In this document: piece after piece, positions 8,562 through 16,820 of the stretch
Position numbering within the stretch: position 1 is the stretch's first letter
How the letters are laid out: each line of letters starts with the position of its first letter
NCBI GenBank assembly: GCA_964570565.1
Contig: CAZMYT010000004.1
Coordinates: forward strand, 204,124-268,123
Direction of reading: 5' to 3'
Length of the DNA stretch: 64,000 bases
Source: W0P28-013 sp964570565
GTDB lineage: Bacteria; Bacteroidota; Bacteroidia; Bacteroidales; Paludibacteraceae
Translations under genes and position numbers: made by a program
The notes under the pieces: model-generated
Told to the model about the DNA's origin: nothing
Database searches by the model: none
Seen by the model: only the letters and a program-made list of their open reading frames with translations

Positions 8562-9428
8562 ATGAGAACTATTCCAGCATCAGAGCTGATTATTAATGCC
8601 GATGGCAGTATTTTTCACCTCCATGTAAAACCAGAACAATTAGCTACAACCATTATTCTAGTAGGCGATCCTGAACGTGTAACTATGATTGCTAGTCACT
8701 TTGATAGCATTGAGTGTGAAGTTTCTAGTCGCGAATTTCATACCATTACAGGTATGTACAAAGGCAAACGTTTGTCGTGTGTATCGCACGGTATTGGGCC
8801 TGATAATATTGATATTGTGGTTACAGAGCTTGATGCTTTAGTGAATGTTGACTTTGCAACGCGTACCGAAAAACCTGAACATACTACGTTGACATTAGTT
8901 CGTATTGGAACTTCAGGTGGTTTACAAGATATTTCTCCAGTTGGCACTTATGTGGTTTCTAAATATTCAATGGGTTTTGATGGCGTTTTGAATTATTACA
9001 AAACTCCAGAAGGTATGCTCGAAATGGGTATGGAAAAAGCATTCTGCTCTCACGTGAATTGGGGTGCTCGTTTGATGGCTCCTTATTGTGTAAAAGCTAA
9101 TGAAGAATTGGTAGAACGTATTGGTTTTGATATGGTTAAAGGTATTACCATTGCAGCCCCAGGTTTCTATGGTCCACAAGGTCGTTACGTGCGTGCTCCG
9201 TTAGCATTTCCTGATTTGAATGAGAAAATTATGTCGTTCGAATATCAAGGTGATGTAATTACCAACTTTGAAATGGAAAGCTCAATGGTAGCAGGACTTG
9301 GTAAATTATTGGGACACAAAGCGATGACTGTGTGTGCTATTATTGCTGGTCGTGTAGCTAAAAATATGAATACCGATTACAAAGGTTCAATCGAAGGCTT
9401 AGTAGCTAAAGTGTTAGAACGTATCTAA
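8562..9428 (+). CDS. Nucleoside phosphorylase (uridine phosphorylase-like)
   Basis: Phosphorolysis of a nucleoside in pyrimidine or purine salvage. 288 residues of the PNP/UDP phosphorylase fold: IILVGDPERV near the N-terminus (phosphate loop), RIGTSGGLQ, and FEMESSMVAGLG, the ribose-binding Met-Glu segment. Sequence style resembles Udp more than PNP, but substrate cannot be fixed by eye. It has its own strong promoter and a hairpin just after its stop codon, so it is probably monocistronic. Confidence 0.87.
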   Translation: MRTIPASELIINADGSIFHLHVKPEQLATTIILVGDPERVTMIASHFDSIECEVSSREFHTITGMYKGKRLSCVSHGIGPDNIDIVVTELDALVNVDFATRTEKPEHTTLTLVRIGTSGGLQDISPVGTYVVSKYSMGFDGVLNYYKTPEGMLEMGMEKAFCSHVNWGARLMAPYCVKANEELVERIGFDMVKGITIAAPGFYGPQGRYVRAPLAFPDLNEKIMSFEYQGDVITNFEMESSMVAGLGKLLGHKAMTVCAIIAGRVAKNMNTDYKGSIEGLVAKVLERI

Positions 9429-9456
9429 TTAGCTTTAAGCTAGTATTTTATCAATG

Positions 9457-9489
9457 AGCGAAGTGCGAATTTTAGGTTTACACTTCGCT
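9457..9489 (+). terminator. Hairpin after the nucleoside phosphorylase gene
   Basis: A 9-bp perfect stem, AGCGAAGTG (9457-9465) with CACTTCGCT (9481-9489), has a 15-base loop and a weak T-rich tail. Probably a terminator or attenuator before mnmE. Confidence 0.55.
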
Positions 9490-9514
9490 TATTTGTCTAT
9501 TTAATAAGAATATT

Positions 9515-10900
9515 ATGACTATTTGTGCTATTTCAACAGCGCCAGGCGTAGGCGGTATTGCGGTCATTCGGATATCGGGTGAGCAAGCATTTACGGCATG
9601 CGACGCTATATTTAAACCTTTTACCGCAGGAGTGACCGTTAGTGCGATGGCTCCTAATACTATTCGGTTTGGTCAAATTGTGGCTGATAATGAATTGGTA
9701 GATGAAGTGTTGGTTTCAGTTTTTCATGCACCGCATTCATTTACAGGCGAAAACGTTGTTGAAATTGCTTGCCATGGTTCACAGTTTATTCAACAAGAAA
9801 TCTTAAAATTGGTCTTGGCGCAAGGGTGTCGATTGGCACAACCTGGTGAATTTACACAACGCGCTTTTCTCAATGGAAAAATGGATTTAAGCCAAGCCGA
9901 GGCGGTAGCCGATGTGATTGCATCGCAGAGTAGAGCTGCTCACCGATTGGCCATGAATCAAATGCGTGGTGGTTTTTCAAACGAATTGCTGATTTTACGG
10001 GACAAGCTACTCACATTTACCTCCTTGGTTGAGTTGGAATTGGATTTTAGCGACCACGAAGATTTAGAATTTGCTGATAGAAGTCAATTAAATACCTTAG
10101 CAGATACGATAGAACAGAAAATAGCTAAGTTGGTGAATTCGTTTAGCGTTGGCAATGCCATTAAAAATGGTATTCCTGTGGCTATTGTTGGTGAAACCAA
10201 TGCGGGTAAATCTACCTTGCTCAATGTGCTCTTAAATGAGGAACGAGCTATTGTTTCCGACATACATGGTACCACCCGTGACGTGATTGAGGATACGGTA
10301 AACATAAAAGGCGTCTTATTTCGATTTATCGACACGGCTGGCTTACGTGAAACCACCGATACTATTGAAAATCTGGGGATTGAGCGTACTTATCAAGCAA
10401 TTGAGAAGGCTAATATAGTTCTTTTAATAATAGATGCTTCGCAAATAAATAACCAAGAAAAATGGCTGTCGGAAGAGATAATGAAACGGGTGGAGCACAC
10501 GCCACTAATTTTAGTTTTCAACAAAGTAGATAAACTATCAGAAGGAGAACGTTTGGCATTAGAAAAACAGTTTAACGATAACCGTGTACCTCGTATTTTT
10601 ATTTCCGCCAAAGAGCGACTGTATACCGACGAGTTACAGGAGTTATTGTATAATGCAGCCAAACTGCCAGAGTTGAGCGATCAAGATATTATGGTGACTA
10701 ATATGCGTCATTATGAAGCATTAAAACAGGCACACACGGCTATAGTACGTGTTCAAGATGGTTTGAACGACCGCATTTCGGGTGATTTCTTGAGTCAAGA
10801 TATTCGTGAGTGTTTACATTATTTGGGCGAAATTACGGGGCAAATTACCACAGATGAGGTGCTTGGTAATATTTTTTCAAAATTTTGCATCGGTAAGTAA
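9515..10900 (+). CDS. mnmE: tRNA modification GTPase MnmE
   Basis: With MnmG it makes the 5-(carboxymethyl)aminomethyl group on U34 of certain tRNAs. The N-terminal tetrahydrofolate-binding domain begins ICAISTAPGVGGIAVIRISG. The G domain has G1 GETNAGKST (226-234), the switch G3 DTAG and G4 FNKVDK. The protein ends in the invariant FCIGK motif, whose Cys is catalytic. The full length of 461 residues is normal. The aspT-like transporter starts 37 bases downstream. Confidence 0.97.
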   Translation: MTICAISTAPGVGGIAVIRISGEQAFTACDAIFKPFTAGVTVSAMAPNTIRFGQIVADNELVDEVLVSVFHAPHSFTGENVVEIACHGSQFIQQEILKLVLAQGCRLAQPGEFTQRAFLNGKMDLSQAEAVADVIASQSRAAHRLAMNQMRGGFSNELLILRDKLLTFTSLVELELDFSDHEDLEFADRSQLNTLADTIEQKIAKLVNSFSVGNAIKNGIPVAIVGETNAGKSTLLNVLLNEERAIVSDIHGTTRDVIEDTVNIKGVLFRFIDTAGLRETTDTIENLGIERTYQAIEKANIVLLIIDASQINNQEKWLSEEIMKRVEHTPLILVFNKVDKLSEGERLALEKQFNDNRVPRIFISAKERLYTDELQELLYNAAKLPELSDQDIMVTNMRHYEALKQAHTAIVRVQDGLNDRISGDFLSQDIRECLHYLGEITGQITTDEVLGNIFSKFCIGK

Positions 10901-10937
10901 TTGGGCGTGGTATTAAATCTATTAATGCATTAGTAAT

Positions 10938-12599
10938 ATGGATTTTTTTTCAACCTTATTTGGTACATCAGGCATTGCTTCATCGCTATTATATGTCTGT
11001 TTAGCGGCTTTCACTGGTATTTTACTAGGGAAACTTCAAATTTTGGATGTCAAATTGGGAGTGGCAGGAGTTCTATTTTCTGGTATCCTGATTGGGCATT
11101 TTGGAGCTGTGCTCGATCATGATATTCTTCGTTTTGTGAGCGATTTCGGCTTAATTTTGTTCGTGTATAGTTTTGGTTTGGAAATGGGACCTCGTTTCTT
11201 TTCTTCCTTTAAGCGTGATGGCTTAACACTTAATTTATTTGCTATTGGTATTGCTCTGGGCGGCGTAGGTGTGGCGTATGCCATTTATGCGTTGACCGAT
11301 TTATCGCCAGCTGTAGTGATGGGGATTTTGTGCGGCGGCGTTACTAATACCACCAGTTTGGGTGCGGCTCAACAAGTATTGATGGATCAAGGAGGCGATT
11401 TTACTTCGAGCGTGGCACAATCGAGTATGGGATATGCGTTGACCTATCCGTTTGGTGTTGTTGGTTTGATTTTGGCTATGATTTTGTTACGTAAGTTGTT
11501 CCGTGTTGATTTAAAAGAAGAAGCTAAAGCGTATTCTGATCATTTGGATGCGACAGAAACTAAATTACAAAGTGTAGAAATTACAGTGAGTAACCAAAAT
11601 TTAGTGGGCAAAACCATTGGAGAGTTGCGTGATATTTTGGATGCAGAGTTAGCTGTATCGCGTATCTATCGTAACCACGATTATGTATTGGCTACCGATG
11701 ATCAAACTATTGTTGAAGGAGACGTGATATACGGTGTTTCAGAACAAAAACATATCGACGATTTACGTTTAAAAATTGGTGATGTGGTTATTGCTGAGCG
11801 TCAGAATATTACAGGTATGATGGATATTTGTAATGTACTGCTGACAAACAAACATTTAGCAGGAAAAACCATTGAACAAGTAGGTATTTATCGTCGTTAT
11901 CCTGCTAATATTACACGTATTTACCGCTCGGGCATAGAGTTGCTACCAACACTCAGAACTACGTTGGAATTTGGTGATACACTGAAGATTGTGGGGAAAA
12001 AAGACGCACTAGATGAAATTAAGAAAGAGCTTGGTAATTCGACTATGGAATTAGCTTTGCCCAATATTACCCCCGTGTTTTTAGGCATTTTTTTAGGTAT
12101 TATTTTGGGCAGTATCCCTATATTTATTCCAGGTTTACCAGCTCCAGCCCGTTTGGGATTAGCTGGCGGAACGCTTATTGTGGCCATTCTCTTAGGGCAT
12201 AAAGGGCGTATTGGAAAAATGAATTTGTATATGTTGCCAGGAGCTAATATGATGGTCCGTGAAATTGGTATTGTGTTATTCTTATCAAGCGTCGGATTAT
12301 TAGCTGGTGAACAATTTTGGCAAACATTACTTCATGGTGGGTGGCAGTGGATGATTTATGGTGCTATTATCACGTTTTTACCGGTGATTGTAGTGGCTAT
12401 TATTGCCCGTTGGATGAAGGTTAATTACTTGACTATAACAGGCTGCATTGCTGGTGCTATGACCGATTCTCCAGCACTTGAGTTTGCCAATAGCATGGCT
12501 CCTGTGCAGGCACAAGCTACTGCTTATGCGGCTGTTTATCCTATGGCGATGTTTATTCGTGTAGTACTCGCACAACTATTTATATTAACAACTATGTAA
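10938..12599 (+). CDS. AspT/YidE-type transporter with two RCK_C domains
   Basis: Inner-membrane protein of 553 residues. It has two blocks of about five hydrophobic helices, each an Asp-Al_Ex-type duplication with signatures such as GILCGGVTNTTSLGAAQQ and GCIAGAMTDSPALEFAN. Between them are two TrkA_C (RCK_C) domains, roughly residues 205-285 and 290-370. Relatives include the aspartate:alanine exchanger AspT, and many Bacteroidota carry close homologues of unknown substrate. A partner decarboxylase is not present nearby, so the exchange function is not supported by context. Confidence 0.88.
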   Translation: MDFFSTLFGTSGIASSLLYVCLAAFTGILLGKLQILDVKLGVAGVLFSGILIGHFGAVLDHDILRFVSDFGLILFVYSFGLEMGPRFFSSFKRDGLTLNLFAIGIALGGVGVAYAIYALTDLSPAVVMGILCGGVTNTTSLGAAQQVLMDQGGDFTSSVAQSSMGYALTYPFGVVGLILAMILLRKLFRVDLKEEAKAYSDHLDATETKLQSVEITVSNQNLVGKTIGELRDILDAELAVSRIYRNHDYVLATDDQTIVEGDVIYGVSEQKHIDDLRLKIGDVVIAERQNITGMMDICNVLLTNKHLAGKTIEQVGIYRRYPANITRIYRSGIELLPTLRTTLEFGDTLKIVGKKDALDEIKKELGNSTMELALPNITPVFLGIFLGIILGSIPIFIPGLPAPARLGLAGGTLIVAILLGHKGRIGKMNLYMLPGANMMVREIGIVLFLSSVGLLAGEQFWQTLLHGGWQWMIYGAIITFLPVIVVAIIARWMKVNYLTITGCIAGAMTDSPALEFANSMAPVQAQATAYAAVYPMAMFIRVVLAQLFILTTM

Positions 12600-12601
12600 C
12601 T

Positions 12602-12608
12602 AAGGAGG
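12602..12608 (+). promoter_or_regulatory. Strong Shine-Dalgarno sequence
   Basis: AAGGAGG at 12602-12608 lies 7 bases before the ATG at 12616. Such perfect sites are rare in Bacteroidota and absent from the neighbouring genes, and this one decides the start of the microprotein. Confidence 0.7.
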
Positions 12609-12615
12609 CAACAGA

Positions 12616-12729
12616 ATGACAACTAGAAATGAAGATAAAACTAAAGAGGAATTGCCAGATTTGAGTCAGTTTGATTTTCCAGATGATTATAAACCATTTA
12701 GTGACGATAATTTGGATATGTTACCATAA
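12616..12729 (+). CDS. 37-residue acidic microprotein
   Basis: A short open frame beginning MTTRNEDKTKEELPDLSQF and ending NLDMLP, rich in Asp and Glu, with no hydrophobic segment and no recognised domain. Support comes from context: a perfect AAGGAGG 7 bases upstream, 16 bases from the end of the transporter gene, and a 17-bp terminator stem that begins at its stop codon, so it fills the space exactly. It could be a small regulator or partner of the transporter, or a leader-like peptide; the function is unknown. Confidence 0.6.
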   Translation: MTTRNEDKTKEELPDLSQFDFPDDYKPFSDDNLDMLP

Positions 12730-12768
12730 AAAACAAGAGAAACACATTTTGTGTTTCTCTTGTTTTTT
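12730..12768. terminator. Strong intrinsic terminator, bidirectional
   Basis: A perfect 17-bp stem (12730-12746 with 12750-12766) has a 3-base loop and T/A runs on either side. It separates the microprotein gene from the converging acyl-CoA ligase gene. Confidence 0.9.
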
Positions 12769-12787
12769 AGTTGAATACTACAAATTT

Positions 12788-14689
12788 TTATTTTAAAGCT
12801 TCTATATTATAGCTATTTACAATATTCTTTCCTTCGCTGGAATACAGGAATTGAATTTGTTCTTCATAGCGTTTTTCTATCTTACCACGAACCATTTTCA
12901 TGGTACTATTCATCAAATGATTTTGTTCGGTAAATGGCTCTGGTAGAACACAGAATGTGGCAGGTAACCAACGTTCAGGAAAAGCTCCATGAAATTTGCC
13001 ACCTTTGCGGTATTCATTCAATTCGCGTTGTAGCTTATTTAAAGCCAGTTCTTTAGCGTGCTGGCTATCCCAATTCCAATCTGGATGTTTGTGGTGCACA
13101 TAGCGTTTTAAAGCCTCTTTGTTTGGTACGATGATCGCAATGGTGTAAGGATTTTGATTGTTGTACATCAACATCTGATCGATGTAGCGTGAATTTTCTA
13201 CAATAGATTCTTCGATTCCTTCTGGACTATATTTTTCACCATCAGCACTAATTAACAGCGATTTAAAGCGTCCAACAACATATAGGTATTCATCATTAAT
13301 CATATAACCCATGTCGCCCGTGTAAAGCCAACCATCTTTAATCGTTTCAGCGGTTGCTTTCGGGTTTTTCCAGTAACCAGCCATGACATTTTCGCCACGA
13401 ATCACAATTTCACCTTTTTCGCCATAGGGAAGGGCGTTACCTTCGCTATCACAAATTTTGATATCCATTGGTTTTACGATATGGCCCGATGAACCTAAAA
13501 TATGATTGTCAATAGAGTTCGACGAAATAATAGGCGTAGCTTCCGATAAGCCATAACCTTGCATCATGGGTACGCCAATGGCTAAGTAAAAGCGTTGAAG
13601 ATCAATATCTAATAAAGCGCCACCACCAATAAAAAACTTAAGATTACCGCCGAACGCTTCACGTACTTTGGAAAATAGAATTTTGTCGTACAGTGCCAAA
13701 AATGGTTTTTTCCATGCGTGACAAAAGCCACCTTTGTTATGACCTTCTTTATTGTAGCTAATGGCCATATTTAAAGCGTGGTTGAACAAAATATGAATCA
13801 ATTTACCTTGTGCCTTAATGTTGGTTTCTATATTCTTTTTGAAATTTTTCGCTAATGCAGGAACACTTAATAGTAAATCAGGTTTGATTTCTTTAATGTT
13901 GATAGGGATATTCTTCAGTGTTTCTAAACCCGTTTTTCCAGTTTGAACGGTGGCGACAGAGGCACCTTTACCCATAAAACTATAGAATCCTGCTACGTGT
14001 GCAAAACAATGGTCGAGCGGAAGGATAATGAGCGTTCTAAAGTTTTCGGGAATAGTCATGAGTGTATACGCCTGTTCTACGTTGGCTGTATAGTTTCGAT
14101 GAGTTAATAAAATTCCCTTAGGATCGGCTGTAGTTCCCGATGTATAGCTGATATTGGCATAATCGCTACCGACAATGGACTGGTAACGTGCTTCAAATTC
14201 AGCTTTGTGATTAGCCAAGAACTCATCGCCTAGTTTTACTAAATCGCCGTAAAATAACTCATTCGGTTCGTATGTATCTTGTTTGTCGAAGATAATGACT
14301 TTTTCTACTGCTGGCACCTCTTTGATGATGGCGCGTATTTTAGCTAAATTTCCACCTGACACAAAAATCATTTTTGAGTCGGAGTGGGTGATACGGAATA
14401 TCAAATCATTTTTTTCTTCTAATTTGATAGATAGTGGTACATTAACGGCACCTGCGTATAAAATCCCCAGTTCGCCTATAATCCACGCATTGCGTCCTTC
14501 AGAGAGTAGTGAAACTTTGTCGCCTTTATTCAAACCAAGCGACATAAGTCCTGCACCAACACGGTAAACTTCATCGCGTGTTTGTGCGTAGGTGGTGGGT
14601 TCAAACTTATCGGTTGTTTTTTCCCACAAAAAGGTGTTGTTGGCGTATTTTTCAACGCTTTCTTCAAAAAACTGAATAATTGTTTTCAT
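12788..14689 (-). CDS. Long-chain fatty-acid--CoA ligase (AMP-forming)
   Basis: Activates fatty acids through an acyl-adenylate. 633 residues of the ANL superfamily: the nucleotide loop YTSGTTADPKG, YGLSEATP, the adenylate motif GWLYTGDMGY, and the hinge and lysine region VGRFKSLLISADGEKYSP. The length and the long C-terminus match the FadD15/LACS-like group common in Bacteroidota. Last gene of the M23 - YjbQ - ligase run on the minus strand, 16 bases after YjbQ. Chain-length preference is not readable from sequence. Confidence 0.92.
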   Translation of the reverse strand: MKTIIQFFEESVEKYANNTFLWEKTTDKFEPTTYAQTRDEVYRVGAGLMSLGLNKGDKVSLLSEGRNAWIIGELGILYAGAVNVPLSIKLEEKNDLIFRITHSDSKMIFVSGGNLAKIRAIIKEVPAVEKVIIFDKQDTYEPNELFYGDLVKLGDEFLANHKAEFEARYQSIVGSDYANISYTSGTTADPKGILLTHRNYTANVEQAYTLMTIPENFRTLIILPLDHCFAHVAGFYSFMGKGASVATVQTGKTGLETLKNIPINIKEIKPDLLLSVPALAKNFKKNIETNIKAQGKLIHILFNHALNMAISYNKEGHNKGGFCHAWKKPFLALYDKILFSKVREAFGGNLKFFIGGGALLDIDLQRFYLAIGVPMMQGYGLSEATPIISSNSIDNHILGSSGHIVKPMDIKICDSEGNALPYGEKGEIVIRGENVMAGYWKNPKATAETIKDGWLYTGDMGYMINDEYLYVVGRFKSLLISADGEKYSPEGIEESIVENSRYIDQMLMYNNQNPYTIAIIVPNKEALKRYVHHKHPDWNWDSQHAKELALNKLQRELNEYRKGGKFHGAFPERWLPATFCVLPEPFTEQNHLMNSTMKMVRGKIEKRYEEQIQFLYSSEGKNIVNSYNIEALK

Positions 14690-14705
14690 AAACTAGTATT
14701 AGTTG

Positions 14706-15110
14706 TTATAAGATAGTAGCCACAATATGTCGATTGGAGGCTCTATTTCTGAATTCACAGAGATAGATACCTTGCCAAGTTCCTAAATTGAGTCGATGGT
14801 TGGTAATTGGAATAGTCAAACTAGCTCCAATCATAGTGCTTTTGATGTGTGCAGGCATATCGTCAGCACCTTCACACGTATGAGTGTAGAATCGTTCATT
14901 TTCGCGCACTAAATGGTCAAAAGAGGTGGCTAAATCGGTTTGAACATCAGGATCTGCATTTTCGTTGAGGCTTAATGCGGCTGATGTGTGTTGAATAAAT
15001 AGATGTAAAAGGCCACACTCGGGTAAGTCAGGTAAATTTTGCAGAATTTCATTGGTAATCAGATGGAATCCACGTTGACGTCCACGTAACGAAAATATAA
15101 CCTGTTGCAT
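14706..15110 (-). CDS. YjbQ/UPF0047 family protein
   Basis: Small enzyme-like protein of 134 residues with the family signature IQHTSAALSLNENADPDVQTDL split over residues around 40-60, the HTCEGADDMPAHIKS stretch with its conserved His, and the C-terminal GTWQGIYLCEFRNR. Some members show secondary thiamine-phosphate synthase activity; the physiological role is uncertain. It is separated from the M23 gene by one base, so the two are translationally linked. Confidence 0.9.
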   Translation of the reverse strand: MQQVIFSLRGRQRGFHLITNEILQNLPDLPECGLLHLFIQHTSAALSLNENADPDVQTDLATSFDHLVRENERFYTHTCEGADDMPAHIKSTMIGASLTIPITNHRLNLGTWQGIYLCEFRNRASNRHIVATIL

Positions 15111-15111
15111 A

Positions 15112-16299
15112 TTAAAGTTTTAAATCAATTTTTGTGCGTAGTGAGTCGCGCAACAAGTGAAATTCTGGTAAGTATTTTTCTGGTATTGGTTCCGCAGAAG
15201 GCGATTCCATAGTGAGTGGATTGATGGGTTTATTGTTTTTCCAGACACGGAAATCGAGGTGTGCTCCAGTTGAAGCCCCAGTGCTGCCCACGTAACCTAT
15301 CACTTGTCCTTGTTCTACGCGTGAACCAACTTTGATACCTTTGCCATATTTCGATAAATGGAGATAAGCGGTAGAGTAGTTACTGTTATGTTTGATTTTG
15401 ACGGTATTACCACCACCACCTTTGTAGCCTTTTTGTATAACAACGCCATTACCAATACTCATAACAGGTGTGCCAAGTGGCGCGGCGTAATCCACGCCTG
15501 TGTGTGGTCTAACTGTTTTATAAACTGGATGTTTGCGTCTGTAGGTAAAACCAGATGAAACGCGTGAAAACTTAAGCGGTGCTTTTAAAAAGGCTTTGCG
15601 TACACTTTTACCTTCTTCATCCCAAAAGCCTTTAATATCGTTGTTTTCGTAATTGAAGGCGTAAAATGTTTTGCCATTGTGTATAAATTTAGCACCATGT
15701 ATTTTCCCGATTCCCACAGATGTGCTATCGACGTAGAGTTCATCGTAATATACAATGAAACCGTCGTTTTTTTGCAAACCAAAGAAATCGACACTCCATG
15801 CATAAATTTCTGACAAATCTAAGGCGAGTTGTAAGTTTAAGTCGTTATCGGTAATAGCATTCCATAGTGAACTTTCGATGCGTGCTTTGGCTATTTTTGT
15901 TTCAGTACGTACTGGTTTTGTGAATGTGTGTATATGTAAGCTATCCTCTAAATGAAATACATAATGTTCTGCTAATGACCGATGATACACAACGTACATG
16001 AGTTGTGGCTTTTTGGTTTGGGTGTAGAATGCAGAATATTCATTGCCAGCACGAACATTTCTAATATTTAGAATGCTATCAGGAACGAGGCAGAGTTGAT
16101 TAGTATGTGTGGGTTTACAACCCAATTCGGCAAATAAAGTAGAGAGAGTTTGTCCTTTTTTGATGCGTCCTTTTATAATGTTAAATGAATCAACAGGAAT
16201 TCCATATTCATAAACTACGTCTTGATTGGCGTCTTTATCTGTAGTTTGACATCCGATAAGTGCAAGCAGTATGAGTGCAAACAGTGCGTATTTTTTCAT
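15112..16299 (-). CDS. M23 family murein endopeptidase, lipoprotein
   Basis: Probable cell-wall DD-endopeptidase. The signal peptide ends in the lipobox LIGC (Cys17), so it is a membrane-anchored lipoprotein. A long N-terminal region precedes the LytM/M23 domain at about residues 250-375. The zinc and catalytic motifs are complete: HTGVDYAAPLGTPV (HxxxD), AYLHLSKYGKG, and the HxH-type HLDFRVWKNN. It has its own promoter in the 68-base gap to the DUF4268 gene, and reads into YjbQ and the acyl-CoA ligase gene. Confidence 0.93.
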   Translation of the reverse strand: MKKYALFALILLALIGCQTTDKDANQDVVYEYGIPVDSFNIIKGRIKKGQTLSTLFAELGCKPTHTNQLCLVPDSILNIRNVRAGNEYSAFYTQTKKPQLMYVVYHRSLAEHYVFHLEDSLHIHTFTKPVRTETKIAKARIESSLWNAITDNDLNLQLALDLSEIYAWSVDFFGLQKNDGFIVYYDELYVDSTSVGIGKIHGAKFIHNGKTFYAFNYENNDIKGFWDEEGKSVRKAFLKAPLKFSRVSSGFTYRRKHPVYKTVRPHTGVDYAAPLGTPVMSIGNGVVIQKGYKGGGGNTVKIKHNSNYSTAYLHLSKYGKGIKVGSRVEQGQVIGYVGSTGASTGAHLDFRVWKNNKPINPLTMESPSAEPIPEKYLPEFHLLRDSLRTKIDLKL

Positions 16300-16319
16300 G
16301 CTGTGAGATTTAAAGTCTA

Positions 16320-16350
16320 CAAAAGTAACTTTTTTAAACTAAAATGCCAA
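16320..16350 (-). promoter_or_regulatory. Promoter of the M23 peptidase operon
   Basis: On the minus strand TTG (16348-16350), a 20-base spacer and TACTTTTG (16320-16327). It lies just upstream of the M23 start at 16299, leaving a leader of roughly 15-20 bases. Confidence 0.7.
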
Positions 16351-16367
16351 GTCGAGTTATCAACAGT

Positions 16368-16817
16368 TTAAGCTATGATATCTCTAATTTCGAAGAAAAC
16401 GCGTTCCATTTTTACCATATTTGTAGCTAAAAATTGGTGAAATAGAGGCCATTGGTCACGACGATGAATATCGATATTCGCTTGTTGAATATAGATACGA
16501 CTAACTCTAGTTCCACACGATCGTGTAAAATCAGCTTCCCAAATTAAATTTTCAGGAAATTCAGTGGCAAAAAAAGAGCGGCAAGCTTGTAGTTGTTGAA
16601 ACTTCTCGAGGCGTGTTTCAGTATTCGATAAGTTGATTTCTAAAATAACAAAGGCTCCTTCGCGTGTGGCGTCAAATTTGAGTTCTATGCCTTTGATTTT
16701 GGTATTGTAGAGTATAAATGATTTGTGTTTACCCTGTTTTGAGAGACTATCGCAATAGTTAGCAAATTCTATCCAAAACTCTTTTTTGAGTGCTTTTAAT
16801 TCATCGCGTTTATACAT
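16368..16817 (-). CDS. DUF4268 domain protein
   Basis: 149-residue soluble protein beginning MYKRDELKALKKEFWIEF, a pattern I associate with DUF4268 proteins common in Bacteroidota. The function is unknown; in other genomes the domain is often fused to nuclease-like folds, but no catalytic motif is visible here. It starts 3 bases after the stop of the PorE-like gene, so it is part of the plsC - porE-like - DUF4268 run. Confidence 0.8.
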   Translation of the reverse strand: MYKRDELKALKKEFWIEFANYCDSLSKQGKHKSFILYNTKIKGIELKFDATREGAFVILEINLSNTETRLEKFQQLQACRSFFATEFPENLIWEADFTRSCGTRVSRIYIQQANIDIHRRDQWPLFHQFLATNMVKMERVFFEIRDIIA

Positions 16818-16820
16818 GCG

